Positions 36,557 through 45,763 of a stretch of 64,000 nucleotides of DNA are shown piece after piece. The stretch lies in contig JBBIHB010000001.1 of NCBI GenBank assembly GCA_037447215.1, positions 1 to 64,000 on the forward strand, given 5' to 3'. The DNA is from UBA1413 sp037447215. Lineage in GTDB: Bacteria; Bacteroidota; Bacteroidia; Bacteroidales; Prolixibacteraceae. The notes beneath the pieces were generated by a model. That model saw only the letters and a list, made by a program, of their open reading frames with translations, ran no database searches and had not been told where the DNA came from. Position 1 is the first letter of the stretch. Each line of letters begins with the position of its first letter. The translations under genes and the position numbers were made by a program.

Positions 36557-38413
36557 ATGAAACATTTTGTACTCATTTTGCTGATTTTGTATGTATCACA
36601 ATTGCACGCAAGGGTCTATTTTGTTGCAAAAACGGGCAATGATGCCAACCCCGGTACTTCGCAATTACCTTTATTGACCATTCAGGCTGCAGCCAATATT
36701 GCCATGCCCGGCGATACCATAATGGTAAAACAGGGGGTTTATCGAGAAAAAATTGTGCCTCCCAGTCGAGGAACTTCAAATGAAAACCGGATTGTTTACC
36801 TGGCTGCTCCCGGCGAAAAGGTCGAAATAAAAGGGTCGGAAATTATCAAAGGTTGGCAGAAAATAAGCGGAACAGTATGGAAAAAGGCAATTCCCAACTC
36901 CTTTTTTGGTGGTTACAACCCTTATACTGATATCATCAGGGGCGATTGGTTCCACAATCTGGGCAGGGTGCATCACACCGGAGAGGTTTACCTGAACGGA
37001 AAATCGCTGTGGGAGGTTGCCCTTGTTTCTGAAGTTTTTAACCCGAAAATGAAAACCGCCATGGCTAACCCCGAAGGGTCTATGTTAACCTGGTTTTGCG
37101 AAACCGATAAGGATAATACCTACCTGTATGCCAATTTCCAGGGGGCCGATCCCAATTCCGAAACTGTCGAGATCAACGTCAGGAACAGTTGTTTCTATCC
37201 AGACACCACAGGGATAAATTATATCACCATCAATGGTTTTTTCATGAGCCATGCCGCCACACAGTGGGCGCCGCCAACTGCCGAACAGATAGGCCTGATT
37301 GGAACAAACTGGAGCAAAGGGTGGTTAATTGAGAACAATGTGATCAGCGACTCAAAATGCTCAGGAATAACCCTTGGAAAGCATGGCGACGAATTCGACA
37401 ATACCTCCGAAGATTCGGCCGAAGGCTATGTTGAAACCATTCACCGGGCCATTGAGCGGGGGTGGAGTAAAAGCAATATCGGTAGCCATATTGTAAGGAA
37501 CAACACCATTTTCAATTGCGAACAAACAGGGATTTGCGGGAGTATGGGCGCTGTTTTCAGCCTCATTGAGAGCAATTACATATACAACATCTGGACAAAA
37601 AGGCAGTTTGCCGGGCACGAAATGGGCGGAATTAAAATACATGCCCCAATTGATTTGGTCATCAGAAACAACGTATTGGTTAACTGCGGGCGTGGCTTGT
37701 GGCTCGACTGGATGACGCAGGGTACAAGGGTAACAGGGAACCTCATGTATAAAAATACAACCGACGATATGTTTATCGAAGTCAATCACGGCCCTTATCT
37801 GGTCGATAATAATTTCATGCTGTCGCCGCTTTCCCTCCGCGACTGTTCTGAAGGAGGAGCCTATGTGCACAACCTGTTTGCAGGGAATATTGAGGTGTTG
37901 CCTCAGGATCGGTACACCCCGTTTCATAAACCCCATTCAACCGAACTGGCCGGCCTGAAACAAACCCTATGTGGCGATAACCGGTTCTACAACAATATCT
38001 TTATGAGTGGAAACCCTGAAAATGACAGACAAAAATCGGGACTTGCCGCATACAATAAAGTTGAACTTCCTATGTATGTAGGCTACAATGTATATATGAA
38101 CCAGGCAGGATTATTCCGCAATGAACCCACCCGGTTGGAAATATGGGGTGACCCTGAATTAAAAATATGGGAAGAAGGGAAGGATATTTTTTTCAGCTTA
38201 AAAATGGACCTGAAGCTATCAGGAATGAATACACCGAAAGTAAACTCAGCTTTGCTTGGAAATACACTGGTTACAGGGCAGGGCTTTACAAACCCTGATG
38301 GAACTCCCCTTGAAATTAATGCCGATTATTCTGGAAACCTGCGTAAAGGGAAACATCCCATTCCTGGTCCAATTGATCGCATGGGATTCGATAAAATAAA
38401 GATAAGCAGATAG
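36557..38413 (+). CDS. GH120 beta-xylosidase (parallel beta-helix)
   Basis: A 618-residue secreted enzyme (signal peptide about 1-18). It begins with the YFVAKTGNDANPGT segment of DUF1565-type beta-helix proteins and continues as a right-handed parallel beta-helix. Blocks such as CFYPDTTGINYITINGF, WAPPTAEQIGLIGTNWSKGW and LWLDWMTQGTRVT match, from memory, the Thermoanaerobacterium XylC beta-xylosidase that founded GH120. The nucleophile would be Asp384 in LWLDW and the acid/base Glu408 in FIEVNHGPYL, with spacing like XylC. A short SD-like AGGAG and 7-base gap follow the MFS gene; the methyltransferase gene follows after 20 bases. It should trim xylooligosaccharides from the non-reducing end. 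Confidence 0.82.
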   Translation: MKHFVLILLILYVSQLHARVYFVAKTGNDANPGTSQLPLLTIQAAANIAMPGDTIMVKQGVYREKIVPPSRGTSNENRIVYLAAPGEKVEIKGSEIIKGWQKISGTVWKKAIPNSFFGGYNPYTDIIRGDWFHNLGRVHHTGEVYLNGKSLWEVALVSEVFNPKMKTAMANPEGSMLTWFCETDKDNTYLYANFQGADPNSETVEINVRNSCFYPDTTGINYITINGFFMSHAATQWAPPTAEQIGLIGTNWSKGWLIENNVISDSKCSGITLGKHGDEFDNTSEDSAEGYVETIHRAIERGWSKSNIGSHIVRNNTIFNCEQTGICGSMGAVFSLIESNYIYNIWTKRQFAGHEMGGIKIHAPIDLVIRNNVLVNCGRGLWLDWMTQGTRVTGNLMYKNTTDDMFIEVNHGPYLVDNNFMLSPLSLRDCSEGGAYVHNLFAGNIEVLPQDRYTPFHKPHSTELAGLKQTLCGDNRFYNNIFMSGNPENDRQKSGLAAYNKVELPMYVGYNVYMNQAGLFRNEPTRLEIWGDPELKIWEEGKDIFFSLKMDLKLSGMNTPKVNSALLGNTLVTGQGFTNPDGTPLEINADYSGNLRKGKHPIPGPIDRMGFDKIKISR

Positions 38414-38433
38414 ATTAAAAACAAACTACAATT

Positions 38434-39696
38434 ATGACTCCACACGAACTATTTCTCAAAACCGTAAACCATCAATCGCCAGGGAAGGTAGTAGTCGATA
38501 TGGGCTCCACCGGCGTTACCGGTATCCATGTAATGGCTGTTGAACGCCTACGTCAATACTTCGGGCTCGAAAAACGTCCGATCCGTGTTATAGAGCCTTT
38601 TCAGATGCTGGGCGAGGTTGATGAGGAGTTACAGCAAATTATTGGCATTGATGTGGTTGGCGCCGGAGGACGTAACAATATGTTCGGGATTTATAACCAC
38701 GCACCGTTCAAAACCTTCAAAACTTTCTGGGGGCAGGAGGTACTTCTGCCATCGGGGTTTAATACTTCGTACGATTCAAACGGCGACCTGTTGATCCATC
38801 CCCAGGGTGATCTATCGGTACCTCCGGCAGGAAGGATGCCCACTGCCGGTTATTTCTTCGATGCGGTGATCAGGCAGGAACCCATTGACGACAACAACCT
38901 GAACGTGGAAGATAACCTTGAAGAATTCGGACTGGTTTCTGATGAAGACCTGCAGTTCTGGGCCACATCGGCACGAGAAGCCCGTGCAACAGGCAAAGCT
39001 GTGATTGCCGCTTTGGGAGGAACAGCACTCGGCGACATTGCCCTGGTACCCGGTCTTCAGCTTAAGCACCCCAAAGGTATTCGCGACGTGGCCGAATGGT
39101 ATATGAGCACCATCAGCCGCACCGATTATATCCGTGAAATATTTGACCGGCAAACAGAGATTGCATTGGAGAATTTCAGAAGATTATACGAAGTTATCGG
39201 CGGCAATATTGATGCGGTTTTTATTTGCGGAACCGATTTCGGGACTCAGGAATCGGCATTCTGTGCACCCGGAGATTTTGATAGTCTTTGGTTACCCTAC
39301 TATAAACGCATCAATGACTGGGTACACCTGAATACCCCATGGAAAACATTCAAACACTCGTGTGGAGCAGTTGAAGGACTGATGAGCCACTTCATAGAAG
39401 CCGGGTTCGATATTATTAATCCGGTGCAGATTAATGCCCGAGGAATGGACCCGCTGCACCTGAAGAAAACCTATGGAAAAGACCTGGTATTCTGGGGCGG
39501 GGGTATCGACACGCAAGTTACCCTGCCCTATGCAACTCCGGAAAAGGTTCGGGAAGAGGTTCTGCGGTTGTGTGAAATATTCAATCGGGACGGGGGATTT
39601 GTATATAATACCGTGCACAATGTGCAGGCAAATGTCCCTGTTGCTAACCTGGTTGCAATGATTGATGCAATAAAGGAATTTAATGGAACAAAATAA
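38434..39696 (+). CDS. URO-D superfamily methyltransferase (MtaA/CmuA-like)
   Basis: A 420-residue cytosolic TIM-barrel protein of the uroporphyrinogen decarboxylase superfamily, in the branch that moves methyl groups to or from corrinoid proteins. The zinc-type His-x-Cys motif is HSCGAVEGLM, and WGGGIDTQVTLPYATPEKV is the typical C-terminal signature. True heme-pathway UroD is shorter (about 340) and lacks this motif, so heme synthesis is unlikely. It sits between GH120 (20 bases) and GH29 (9 bases) in the same operon. A role in demethylating a sugar or glycoside-derived methanol is inferred. No corrinoid-binding protein is encoded in the window. Confidence 0.8.
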   Translation: MTPHELFLKTVNHQSPGKVVVDMGSTGVTGIHVMAVERLRQYFGLEKRPIRVIEPFQMLGEVDEELQQIIGIDVVGAGGRNNMFGIYNHAPFKTFKTFWGQEVLLPSGFNTSYDSNGDLLIHPQGDLSVPPAGRMPTAGYFFDAVIRQEPIDDNNLNVEDNLEEFGLVSDEDLQFWATSAREARATGKAVIAALGGTALGDIALVPGLQLKHPKGIRDVAEWYMSTISRTDYIREIFDRQTEIALENFRRLYEVIGGNIDAVFICGTDFGTQESAFCAPGDFDSLWLPYYKRINDWVHLNTPWKTFKHSCGAVEGLMSHFIEAGFDIINPVQINARGMDPLHLKKTYGKDLVFWGGGIDTQVTLPYATPEKVREEVLRLCEIFNRDGGFVYNTVHNVQANVPVANLVAMIDAIKEFNGTK

Positions 39697-39705
39697 TTTA
39701 CTGAA

Positions 39706-41088
39706 ATGAAACATACAATTTTAGCCTTAATCTTCTGTTCGATGGTATCGGCAGCCATGGCGCAACCCTTTCAACCCACCTGGGAGTCGATCAACAGCCG
39801 GCCTATACCGCAATGGTTCAGCGATGTGAAGTTCGGTATTTTTATTCATTGGGGCGTATATGCTGTACCGGCCTGGGCACCTGCCAATGCCGATATCGGT
39901 ATTTATTCCAAATATGCCGAATGGTATTGGTGGCGCATTATGAACACCAACGATAAAGCCGGACAGCTTTTCAGGGAGTATCATAATGCCACCTATGGGA
40001 AAAATTTTCTTTACCAGGATTTTGCACCCATGTGGAAAACACCTCATTTTGAACCTGCCCAATGGGCCGAATTGTTTAAGCGGGCAGGTGCCAGGTATGT
40101 TGTTCTAACCTCGAAACACCATGAAGGTTTTACACTTTGGCCCAGTGCGCAAAGCTGGAACTGGAACAGCATGGATATCGGGCCTCATCGCAACATCTGT
40201 GGCGAACTCACCAAAGCCGTTAAAGATGCCGGCCTCCGTATGGGGTTCTATTATTCTCTGTACGAATGGTTTAACCCGTTGTACCGCTCCAATCTTGAAA
40301 AGTATGTTGACGACCACATGATTCCGCAACTGAAAGATCTGGTAACCCGCTTCGAACCCGATATTGTATGGACCGATGGCGAATGGGACCACCCAAGTGA
40401 GAAGTGGAAAAGTACTGAATTCCTTGCCTGGCTCTATAATGATTCACCGGTAAAAGACAGGGTTGCAGTGAACGACCGTTGGGGAAAAGAAACACGCGGG
40501 GCCCACGGAGGATACTACACTACTGAATATGATCTCGTGCACAATGGACAGGGCATCGGGAATGTTGACCATCCCTGGGAAGAGTGCCGCGGTATTGGCA
40601 CTTCGTTTGGGTATAACCAGATTGAAACGCCCGATAATTATATGACCTCCGAAGCGCTGGTACATCTGCTCATCGAAAAGGTGGCAGCCGGAGGAAACCT
40701 TTTGCTCAATGTGGGACCAACAGCCGATGGCCGCATTCCTGCCATCCAGCAGCAACGCCTTATTGATATGGGCGATTGGCTCCAGGTAAATGGAGAAGCC
40801 ATTTATGATACCCGGAAATGGGAAGGCGCCGCGGCTAATAAAAATCTGGCTAATATCTATTTTACAAGGAAAGGGAAAGACCTGTATGTGCTTTGCACCA
40901 TTTTCCCCGAAAAACCTTTTGCCATACAAGGTATAATCCGTCCATCAAAGGTTAGTTTATTTGGGTTTAATGGAGCGATCAGGACACAAACTTCTGCCAG
41001 ACAAATCACCATTATTCCACCTGTGGTTACCCCTGCCAATAATCCCTGTAACTATGCATGGGTTTTTAAACTCGAAAACGTACTTTAG
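39706..41088 (+). CDS. GH29 alpha-L-fucosidase
   Basis: A 460-residue exported retaining fucosidase (signal peptide about 1-19, AMAQP). Family landmarks are WFSDVKFGIFIHWGVYAVP, VLTSKHHEGFTLW, the nucleophile Asp224 in IVWTDGEW, and NLLLNVGPTADG near residue 325. A short beta-sandwich ends the chain. It should release terminal alpha-L-fucose, for example from xyloglucan side chains. It follows the URO-D gene by 9 bases, the last tightly packed gene of the operon that starts at 31153. Both GH29 subfamilies share these motifs, so linkage preference is not resolved. Confidence 0.93.
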   Translation: MKHTILALIFCSMVSAAMAQPFQPTWESINSRPIPQWFSDVKFGIFIHWGVYAVPAWAPANADIGIYSKYAEWYWWRIMNTNDKAGQLFREYHNATYGKNFLYQDFAPMWKTPHFEPAQWAELFKRAGARYVVLTSKHHEGFTLWPSAQSWNWNSMDIGPHRNICGELTKAVKDAGLRMGFYYSLYEWFNPLYRSNLEKYVDDHMIPQLKDLVTRFEPDIVWTDGEWDHPSEKWKSTEFLAWLYNDSPVKDRVAVNDRWGKETRGAHGGYYTTEYDLVHNGQGIGNVDHPWEECRGIGTSFGYNQIETPDNYMTSEALVHLLIEKVAAGGNLLLNVGPTADGRIPAIQQQRLIDMGDWLQVNGEAIYDTRKWEGAAANKNLANIYFTRKGKDLYVLCTIFPEKPFAIQGIIRPSKVSLFGFNGAIRTQTSARQITIIPPVVTPANNPCNYAWVFKLENVL

Positions 41089-41125
41089 TTAATGAATTCG
41101 AGGAAGATATAGGAGAATATAATTA

Positions 41126-41149
41126 TTTTGGTGGATGCAACCACCAAAA
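41126..41149. other. Perfect hairpin upstream of hexokinase
   Basis: TTTTGGTGG (41126-41134) pairs perfectly with CCACCAAAA (41141-41149) around the loop ATGCAA. No T-run follows on the plus strand, so it is not a standard terminator. It could be an operator for a sugar-responsive regulator or a 5'-leader hairpin, 60 bases before the hexokinase start. Confidence 0.5.
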
Positions 41150-41207
41150 AATCTTAAAAAATGGTGATTGTAATAATCAAAATGAAAAAATCATAAAAAT
41201 CTGAAGA

Positions 41208-42491
41208 ATGACAAAAGCAATTGAATTTTTAAAAGCCCATAAAATGACTGCCAACGATGTGGATATGCAACAGGTGGTCGATATTTTTCTGAGTGAGATG
41301 GATGCCGGCCTGGCCGGTAAGGAAAGTTCCCTGAGGATGATACCGACTTACATTGAGACAGATAATGAACTAGTGCCCAACCAGAAAGTGGTGGCTATTG
41401 ACGCAGGGGGTACCAACTTCAGGACTGCAACGGTTTATTTCGACAACAACCTGAAAATGGTTTGCGGAAACCTGAAAAACGGAAGAATGCCTGCCATTGA
41501 CAAGGAACTGGGGAAAAAGGAGTTTTTTGAAACTATGGCCGGCTACCTCGAAGAATATAAAAATGCAGCTGAAAAAATAGGTTTCTGTTTTTCGTATGCC
41601 GTAGAAATTTTTCCCGACAAGGATGGAAAACTGCTCGAATGGAGCAAAGAGATAAAAGCGCCTGAGGTAATCGGTGAAATGGTAGGCCACAACCTGCTCG
41701 AAGCTCTGGATACCCCGGGAAAACCACTCGTGGTACTCAACGATACCGTAGCCACCTTGCTGGCCGGAAAGGCAGCCACTGCCGGAAGGGATTTCGATAC
41801 TTACATTGGGTTTATTCTTGGAACCGGCACCAATACCGCTTATATCGAATTAAACGATAACATTCTTAAAACACCAGACCTTAAGTCAGGGGCAAGTCAG
41901 GTTATCAATATTGAATCGGGTGCATTCGGGAAACCTCCCCGTACCGACATCGACCTGCTTTTCGATAGGCAAACCAAAAATCCGGGACGTTACGTATTTG
42001 AAAAAATGTTCTCGGGTGGATATTTTGGAGGATTATGTACCACTACACTTAAACAGGCAGCTTCCGAAGGGCTTTTTTCCAGTGAAACCATTGCAAGAAT
42101 TTCAGCGCTCCCTGAACTGACTTCTGAAGAGGTGAACAAATTTGTTTGTGGGGTTGAACTTCAGCAGAATCAACTTGCCATGGCATTGCTTACCGATGAA
42201 GATCGCAAAACAGCAACCGATATTGTGGAAGGGCTCATTGGCCGGGCAGCAAAGCTGGTAGCAGCCAACCTGGCTGCAGTAATCCTGAAAACCGGAAAGG
42301 CAAAATCGGCCGATAAACCGGTGCTAATGACCATTGAAGGAACAACCTTTTACAAGTTAAAAGATTTCCAATCGAAATTTGAAACTTTCCTGCAGGAGTA
42401 TTTTAGCGGCGATAAAAAGCGCTATTACGAAATTGTGGAAGTGGAAAATTCGAGCCTCATCGGGGCGGCTATTGCGGCAATAGTAAACTGA
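41208..42491 (+). CDS. Hexokinase (eukaryotic-type fold)
   Basis: A 427-residue cytosolic ATP-dependent hexose kinase of the large, eukaryote-like type typical of Bacteroidota, rather than the small bacterial glucokinase. The phosphate-1 motif is VVAIDAGGTNFRTA, the sugar-binding segment FSYAVEIFPDKDGKLLEWSK, and the phosphate-2 motif FILGTGTNTAY. It traps glucose or other hexoses released by the glycosidases around it. It stands 119 bases after the fucosidase behind a hairpin, so it may be separately controlled, and it ends at a clear terminator. Length and motifs are complete. Confidence 0.92.
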   Translation: MTKAIEFLKAHKMTANDVDMQQVVDIFLSEMDAGLAGKESSLRMIPTYIETDNELVPNQKVVAIDAGGTNFRTATVYFDNNLKMVCGNLKNGRMPAIDKELGKKEFFETMAGYLEEYKNAAEKIGFCFSYAVEIFPDKDGKLLEWSKEIKAPEVIGEMVGHNLLEALDTPGKPLVVLNDTVATLLAGKAATAGRDFDTYIGFILGTGTNTAYIELNDNILKTPDLKSGASQVINIESGAFGKPPRTDIDLLFDRQTKNPGRYVFEKMFSGGYFGGLCTTTLKQAASEGLFSSETIARISALPELTSEEVNKFVCGVELQQNQLAMALLTDEDRKTATDIVEGLIGRAAKLVAANLAAVILKTGKAKSADKPVLMTIEGTTFYKLKDFQSKFETFLQEYFSGDKKRYYEIVEVENSSLIGAAIAAIVN

Positions 42492-42501
42492 TTGAAAGAG
42501 T

Positions 42502-42551
42502 TTTCACCCGTTAAAGTAAATTTTACCGGGTGAAATATTTCTTTATTTCGA
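42502..42551 (+). terminator. Terminator after hexokinase
   Basis: TTTCACCCG (42502-42510) pairs with CGGGTGAAA (42527-42535), with a 16-base AT-rich inner region, followed by TATTTCTTTATTT. It closes the transcript that begins upstream of 31153 or of the hexokinase gene. Confidence 0.7.
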
Positions 42552-43085
42552 GGATTTTAATGGTTCAATTATTTTGTAATTTTTAATTGAGCTCCTTTTA
42601 ATAAACAAAATAGCACCTAAACACAATTAAATAAATACAATAATGTCTAAATATGTCTTTTTTTGAATCCATTTGATTTGAGTATATAACAAATTAATAT
42701 TTAGCAATTTATATGTGCGTAAAATATTTTTTGTCTTGCATTGAATAAATTAAGTAATCTGTATTTAAACAATTAAATCTTACTATTTGAAAAATAATGC
42801 TAGGTTGTACAAAAGAATCATTGCGAGTATCCTGATTGTGCTTTAAGGTATCTTATCAATTCATAGGAAACATTTTCTCCCAGAAAAATAGTAATTTGGA
42901 AGCGAAACAGGGAGAGTGGAATTACAATTGGTTGTGAAGGCGATCAATGATGAGTGGAGGGTTGTTTTCGGGGATGATTATTTCAAAAGTGATATTAGAT
43001 TAAGAAGAGGCGACCGGATAAGATGGTCATAGAAGGTTTGGACGTATCATTTCAGTTTCCTCCGTATAAATTGTTTTGTTTTTTA
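42552..43085. other. AT-rich intergenic region with a possible gene remnant
   Basis: No intact gene. Around 42900-43030 a short plus-strand frame reads GRVELQLVVKAINDEWRVVF followed by KSDIRLRRGDRIRWS and a stop. The pattern of two strands and a GD-x-I-x-W turn hints at a small beta-sandwich such as a cupredoxin-like domain, but there is no start and no metal site. The rest is very AT-rich and featureless. Confidence 0.35.
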
Positions 43086-43204
43086 ATGGTCGGATGCCAG
43101 CCCGCCTGAAACGTTCTGGCGGAAATTTCCATGAGAAATATTATTCCTTCCCGTATGTTCAGGCGGGCATAACGGTTTGTGTTCCTGAAATCATGGAAAT
43201 TTCA
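43086..43204 (+). repeat. 120-bp interspersed repeat, copy 2
   Basis: Nearly identical to copy 3 (52622-52740) in the same orientation and to copy 1 (34931-35050) in reverse. It keeps both interleaved inverted-repeat pairs intact. It lies about 210 bases before the GH2 promoter. Confidence 0.85.
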
Positions 43205-43413
43205 TGATAACAGGATATTTGGCGAGAATACCAGGGTGCCCCGATCAGGCAACTCAATGGTATTGGTTGTTTCTGAAAAAAGCCCCTAAGGTCAGGCCAT
43301 GCAATTTGGCATCGATGATTTCCTTCCCAAACCGGTTGACTTTATTGTTTTAAAATAAAAGATTAACACGATAAAATCCTTATAATGTTTATTTTGCTCA
43401 GGAAAAAATTCAG

Positions 43414-43444
43414 TTTGGTGTTGGCTTTCTTTTTGCTATTTTTG
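43414..43444 (+). promoter_or_regulatory. Consensus promoter of the GH2-URO-D operon
   Basis: TTTG (43414-43417), a 19-base spacer, and TATTTTTG (43437-43444) match the Bacteroidota -33/-7 consensus exactly. The start codon is 38 bases downstream. This is the best promoter in the window. Confidence 0.8.
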
Positions 43445-43482
43445 GGATGAAACAATAAACTTTCACTTAAATCCATACCGAA

Positions 43483-45723
43483 ATGAAGATAAAAATCAAC
43501 CTGCTTTTCCTGATCTTTATAACTGTTCAGGGTTTATCACGGGGACAGAACGAAGGACGGAAAATCATTTTAAACGGTCTTTGGGACTTTGAACAAACCG
43601 AAACTGCATTTCCACCTGCTAAGTTTACTCGGAAATGCCCGGTGCCGGGACTGATTCACCTGGCCGAACCCAATATTGATGCCTACGACAAACTCTTCAT
43701 AAGGCCCGACCAGGTTGAAAGCGAGGAAGCTTCAGACTACCGTGATATAGATTACGAACCACGTTACAGCTGGTATCGGCGCATTGTGGATATCTCTTCC
43801 GATTTGGGCGGCACCGAAGTGATGCTCACCCTCCTGAAAAGTAAATATGTAACCCAGGTATATGTGAATGGACATGATATGGGGCAATCGGTGGCCTGTT
43901 ACACGCCCATCCGAATGAAAATTACCCATGCGCTGAAACCAGGCCAGCCCAACGAAATCCTCGTCAGGGTTGGTGAGCGCATATGGCTGCCCCCATGGGC
44001 TGCCGGCAGCACCGACAAAGAAAAAGCCAATTATATTCCCGGCATCTGGGACGATGTATTCCTGTCGTTTTCGGGCAAGCAGAAAATTCTGAAAAACCTG
44101 GTACTTCCGTCGGTTGCAGAAAAGTCGATAACAGTAAAACTGTTGATAAGGAGTTTCTATCCGCAACAGATTATGTATGGCGACCCGATGCTCGATGCCA
44201 TAAAAGCTGAAATACTCATAAAAGAAAAAAAATCGGGCCGACAGGTGGCCAAAGCAGAAATATCAGGTCAGGCAGTCCGTGACAACGAAACACAGTTAGA
44301 AGTAAATTTGCCTTTTACAGAATTTACTTTATGGTCGCCCGAAAATCCCTTTCTTTACGAAGCTGAAATCCGCCTGTATGATAAGGATAAGTTGTCCGAC
44401 AGAACATTATCAACTTTTGGGATGCGCAATTTTGAGCGGCGGGGGAAATTCTTTTACCTCAACAACGAAAAGTATTACCTTCGGGGGAGCAACATCACAC
44501 TTCACCGTTTCTTTGAAGACCCCGACTGTAAGGAATTGCCCTGGGACCGCGAATGGGTGAAGAAAATGCTGATCGACGACCCGAAAAGTATTGGTTGGAA
44601 TGCCATGCGGATATGCGTGGGTATTGTTCCCGGTTTTTGGTACGACCTTGCCGACGAGTTTGGAATGGTTTTTCAGAACGAATGGCTTTACTGGCAAAAC
44701 CACGGCTGGGACCAACAGATCAGGGAAGAATATACCGACTGGGTGTGGAGTGACGGCAATCACCCTAGCATAGTGATATGGGATGCCATCAACGAAAACT
44801 GGAATTCGTTTATCGGCAATGTGCTGATCCCTGAGCTGGAGGCACTCGACCCCACCCGGATATGGGATGCAGGGTATATGGAAGCCAAAGACCTGGTTCA
44901 CGAAGATCCCATCGACGAACCTCATCTTTACCGCGCAGGATGGGGACTGATGAATTCGCCCGACCCAGCTGATTACCTGAAAAGGAACCCATACAGGCTT
45001 GGCAAACTCAACGATTGGGAACGCGGTCACCTGAAACACCTCGATGCTTCAGCTGCCCAACTGGTGAACGAATATGGCTGGAACTGGCTCTGGAGAAACG
45101 GACAACCTGCCAAACTCACCAAAAAGGCCTACGACCTGCTGGTGGGAGAGAATGCAACGCCCGAACAACGCCGCGAATTTCAGGCATACTGGGTGCAATG
45201 CGAAACCGAATGGATAAGGGCTGAGAAGACAATGGCAGGCGTGCTGGCATTTACCCACCTGACCAATAATTATGGCTATACAGGCGATTGGTATATGAAC
45301 CACATAAAAGATCTGGAACAAGGATTGTCGCTCCACTGGTTCAGGCATGCTTTTGCACCGGCCAATGTTTTTATCGACCTGGCAGACCAGCGCTACTTTC
45401 CCAATGGGAACTATGAACCCGGACAGCAACTTGCGTTCCTCCTTACCGGGGTAAACGACCAGAAAACTGAAGTTAAAGGCAACCTGAAACTCTTTATGCT
45501 GAATGCCAATGGTAAAATCGTCAGTCAGCAGCAACATGAAATTGCTATAGGGGCATATTCAAGGACAAACTTCCCGGTGGTACTCAATCTTCCGTCAGAA
45601 ACAGGAGGTTACCTGATAACCACTGAATTTACTCCTGCCGGACAAACTGAAACTCTGAAAAGCCGGAGATATATAAGGATAGGTAAACAGACAAACATCC
45701 GGTTTCCGGAGATTGAGCCGTAA
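43483..45723 (+). CDS. GH2-type glycoside hydrolase, 746 residues
   Basis: A retaining GH2 enzyme with a signal peptide (about 1-21). The sugar-binding jelly roll comes first (about 25-200, PRYSWYRRIVDI), then an Ig-like domain (about 205-310, FTLWSPENPFLYEAEI). The TIM barrel (about 315-620) holds acid/base Glu438 in IWDAINENW and nucleophile Glu530 in LVNEYGWNW. It is only distantly related to the 946-residue GH2 at 32073. It is the first gene behind a consensus promoter and is followed after 40 bases by a URO-D-type methyltransferase, repeating the glycosidase-methyltransferase pairing seen at 36.5-41 kb. Substrate not determined. Confidence 0.87.
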   Translation: MKIKINLLFLIFITVQGLSRGQNEGRKIILNGLWDFEQTETAFPPAKFTRKCPVPGLIHLAEPNIDAYDKLFIRPDQVESEEASDYRDIDYEPRYSWYRRIVDISSDLGGTEVMLTLLKSKYVTQVYVNGHDMGQSVACYTPIRMKITHALKPGQPNEILVRVGERIWLPPWAAGSTDKEKANYIPGIWDDVFLSFSGKQKILKNLVLPSVAEKSITVKLLIRSFYPQQIMYGDPMLDAIKAEILIKEKKSGRQVAKAEISGQAVRDNETQLEVNLPFTEFTLWSPENPFLYEAEIRLYDKDKLSDRTLSTFGMRNFERRGKFFYLNNEKYYLRGSNITLHRFFEDPDCKELPWDREWVKKMLIDDPKSIGWNAMRICVGIVPGFWYDLADEFGMVFQNEWLYWQNHGWDQQIREEYTDWVWSDGNHPSIVIWDAINENWNSFIGNVLIPELEALDPTRIWDAGYMEAKDLVHEDPIDEPHLYRAGWGLMNSPDPADYLKRNPYRLGKLNDWERGHLKHLDASAAQLVNEYGWNWLWRNGQPAKLTKKAYDLLVGENATPEQRREFQAYWVQCETEWIRAEKTMAGVLAFTHLTNNYGYTGDWYMNHIKDLEQGLSLHWFRHAFAPANVFIDLADQRYFPNGNYEPGQQLAFLLTGVNDQKTEVKGNLKLFMLNANGKIVSQQQHEIAIGAYSRTNFPVVLNLPSETGGYLITTEFTPAGQTETLKSRRYIRIGKQTNIRFPEIEP

Positions 45724-45763
45724 TGAAAAGATGATATAATAAAATAATACCTGGAATTGGGTT

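Noticed and set aside
37361..37936. 191-codon antisense frame inside the GH120 gene
   Set aside because: No recognisable motif and fully overlapped by the beta-helix enzyme with conserved catalytic residues.
38434..39696. Heme-pathway uroporphyrinogen decarboxylase (hemE)
   Set aside because: The His-x-Cys zinc-type motif and extra length point to the methyltransferase branch, and no other heme genes are nearby. The same holds for 45764-46759.
44410..45039. 209-codon open frame antisense to the second GH2 gene
   Set aside because: The GH2 frame has catalytic motifs and normal codon use; the antisense frame has none and arises from GC bias at codon positions.
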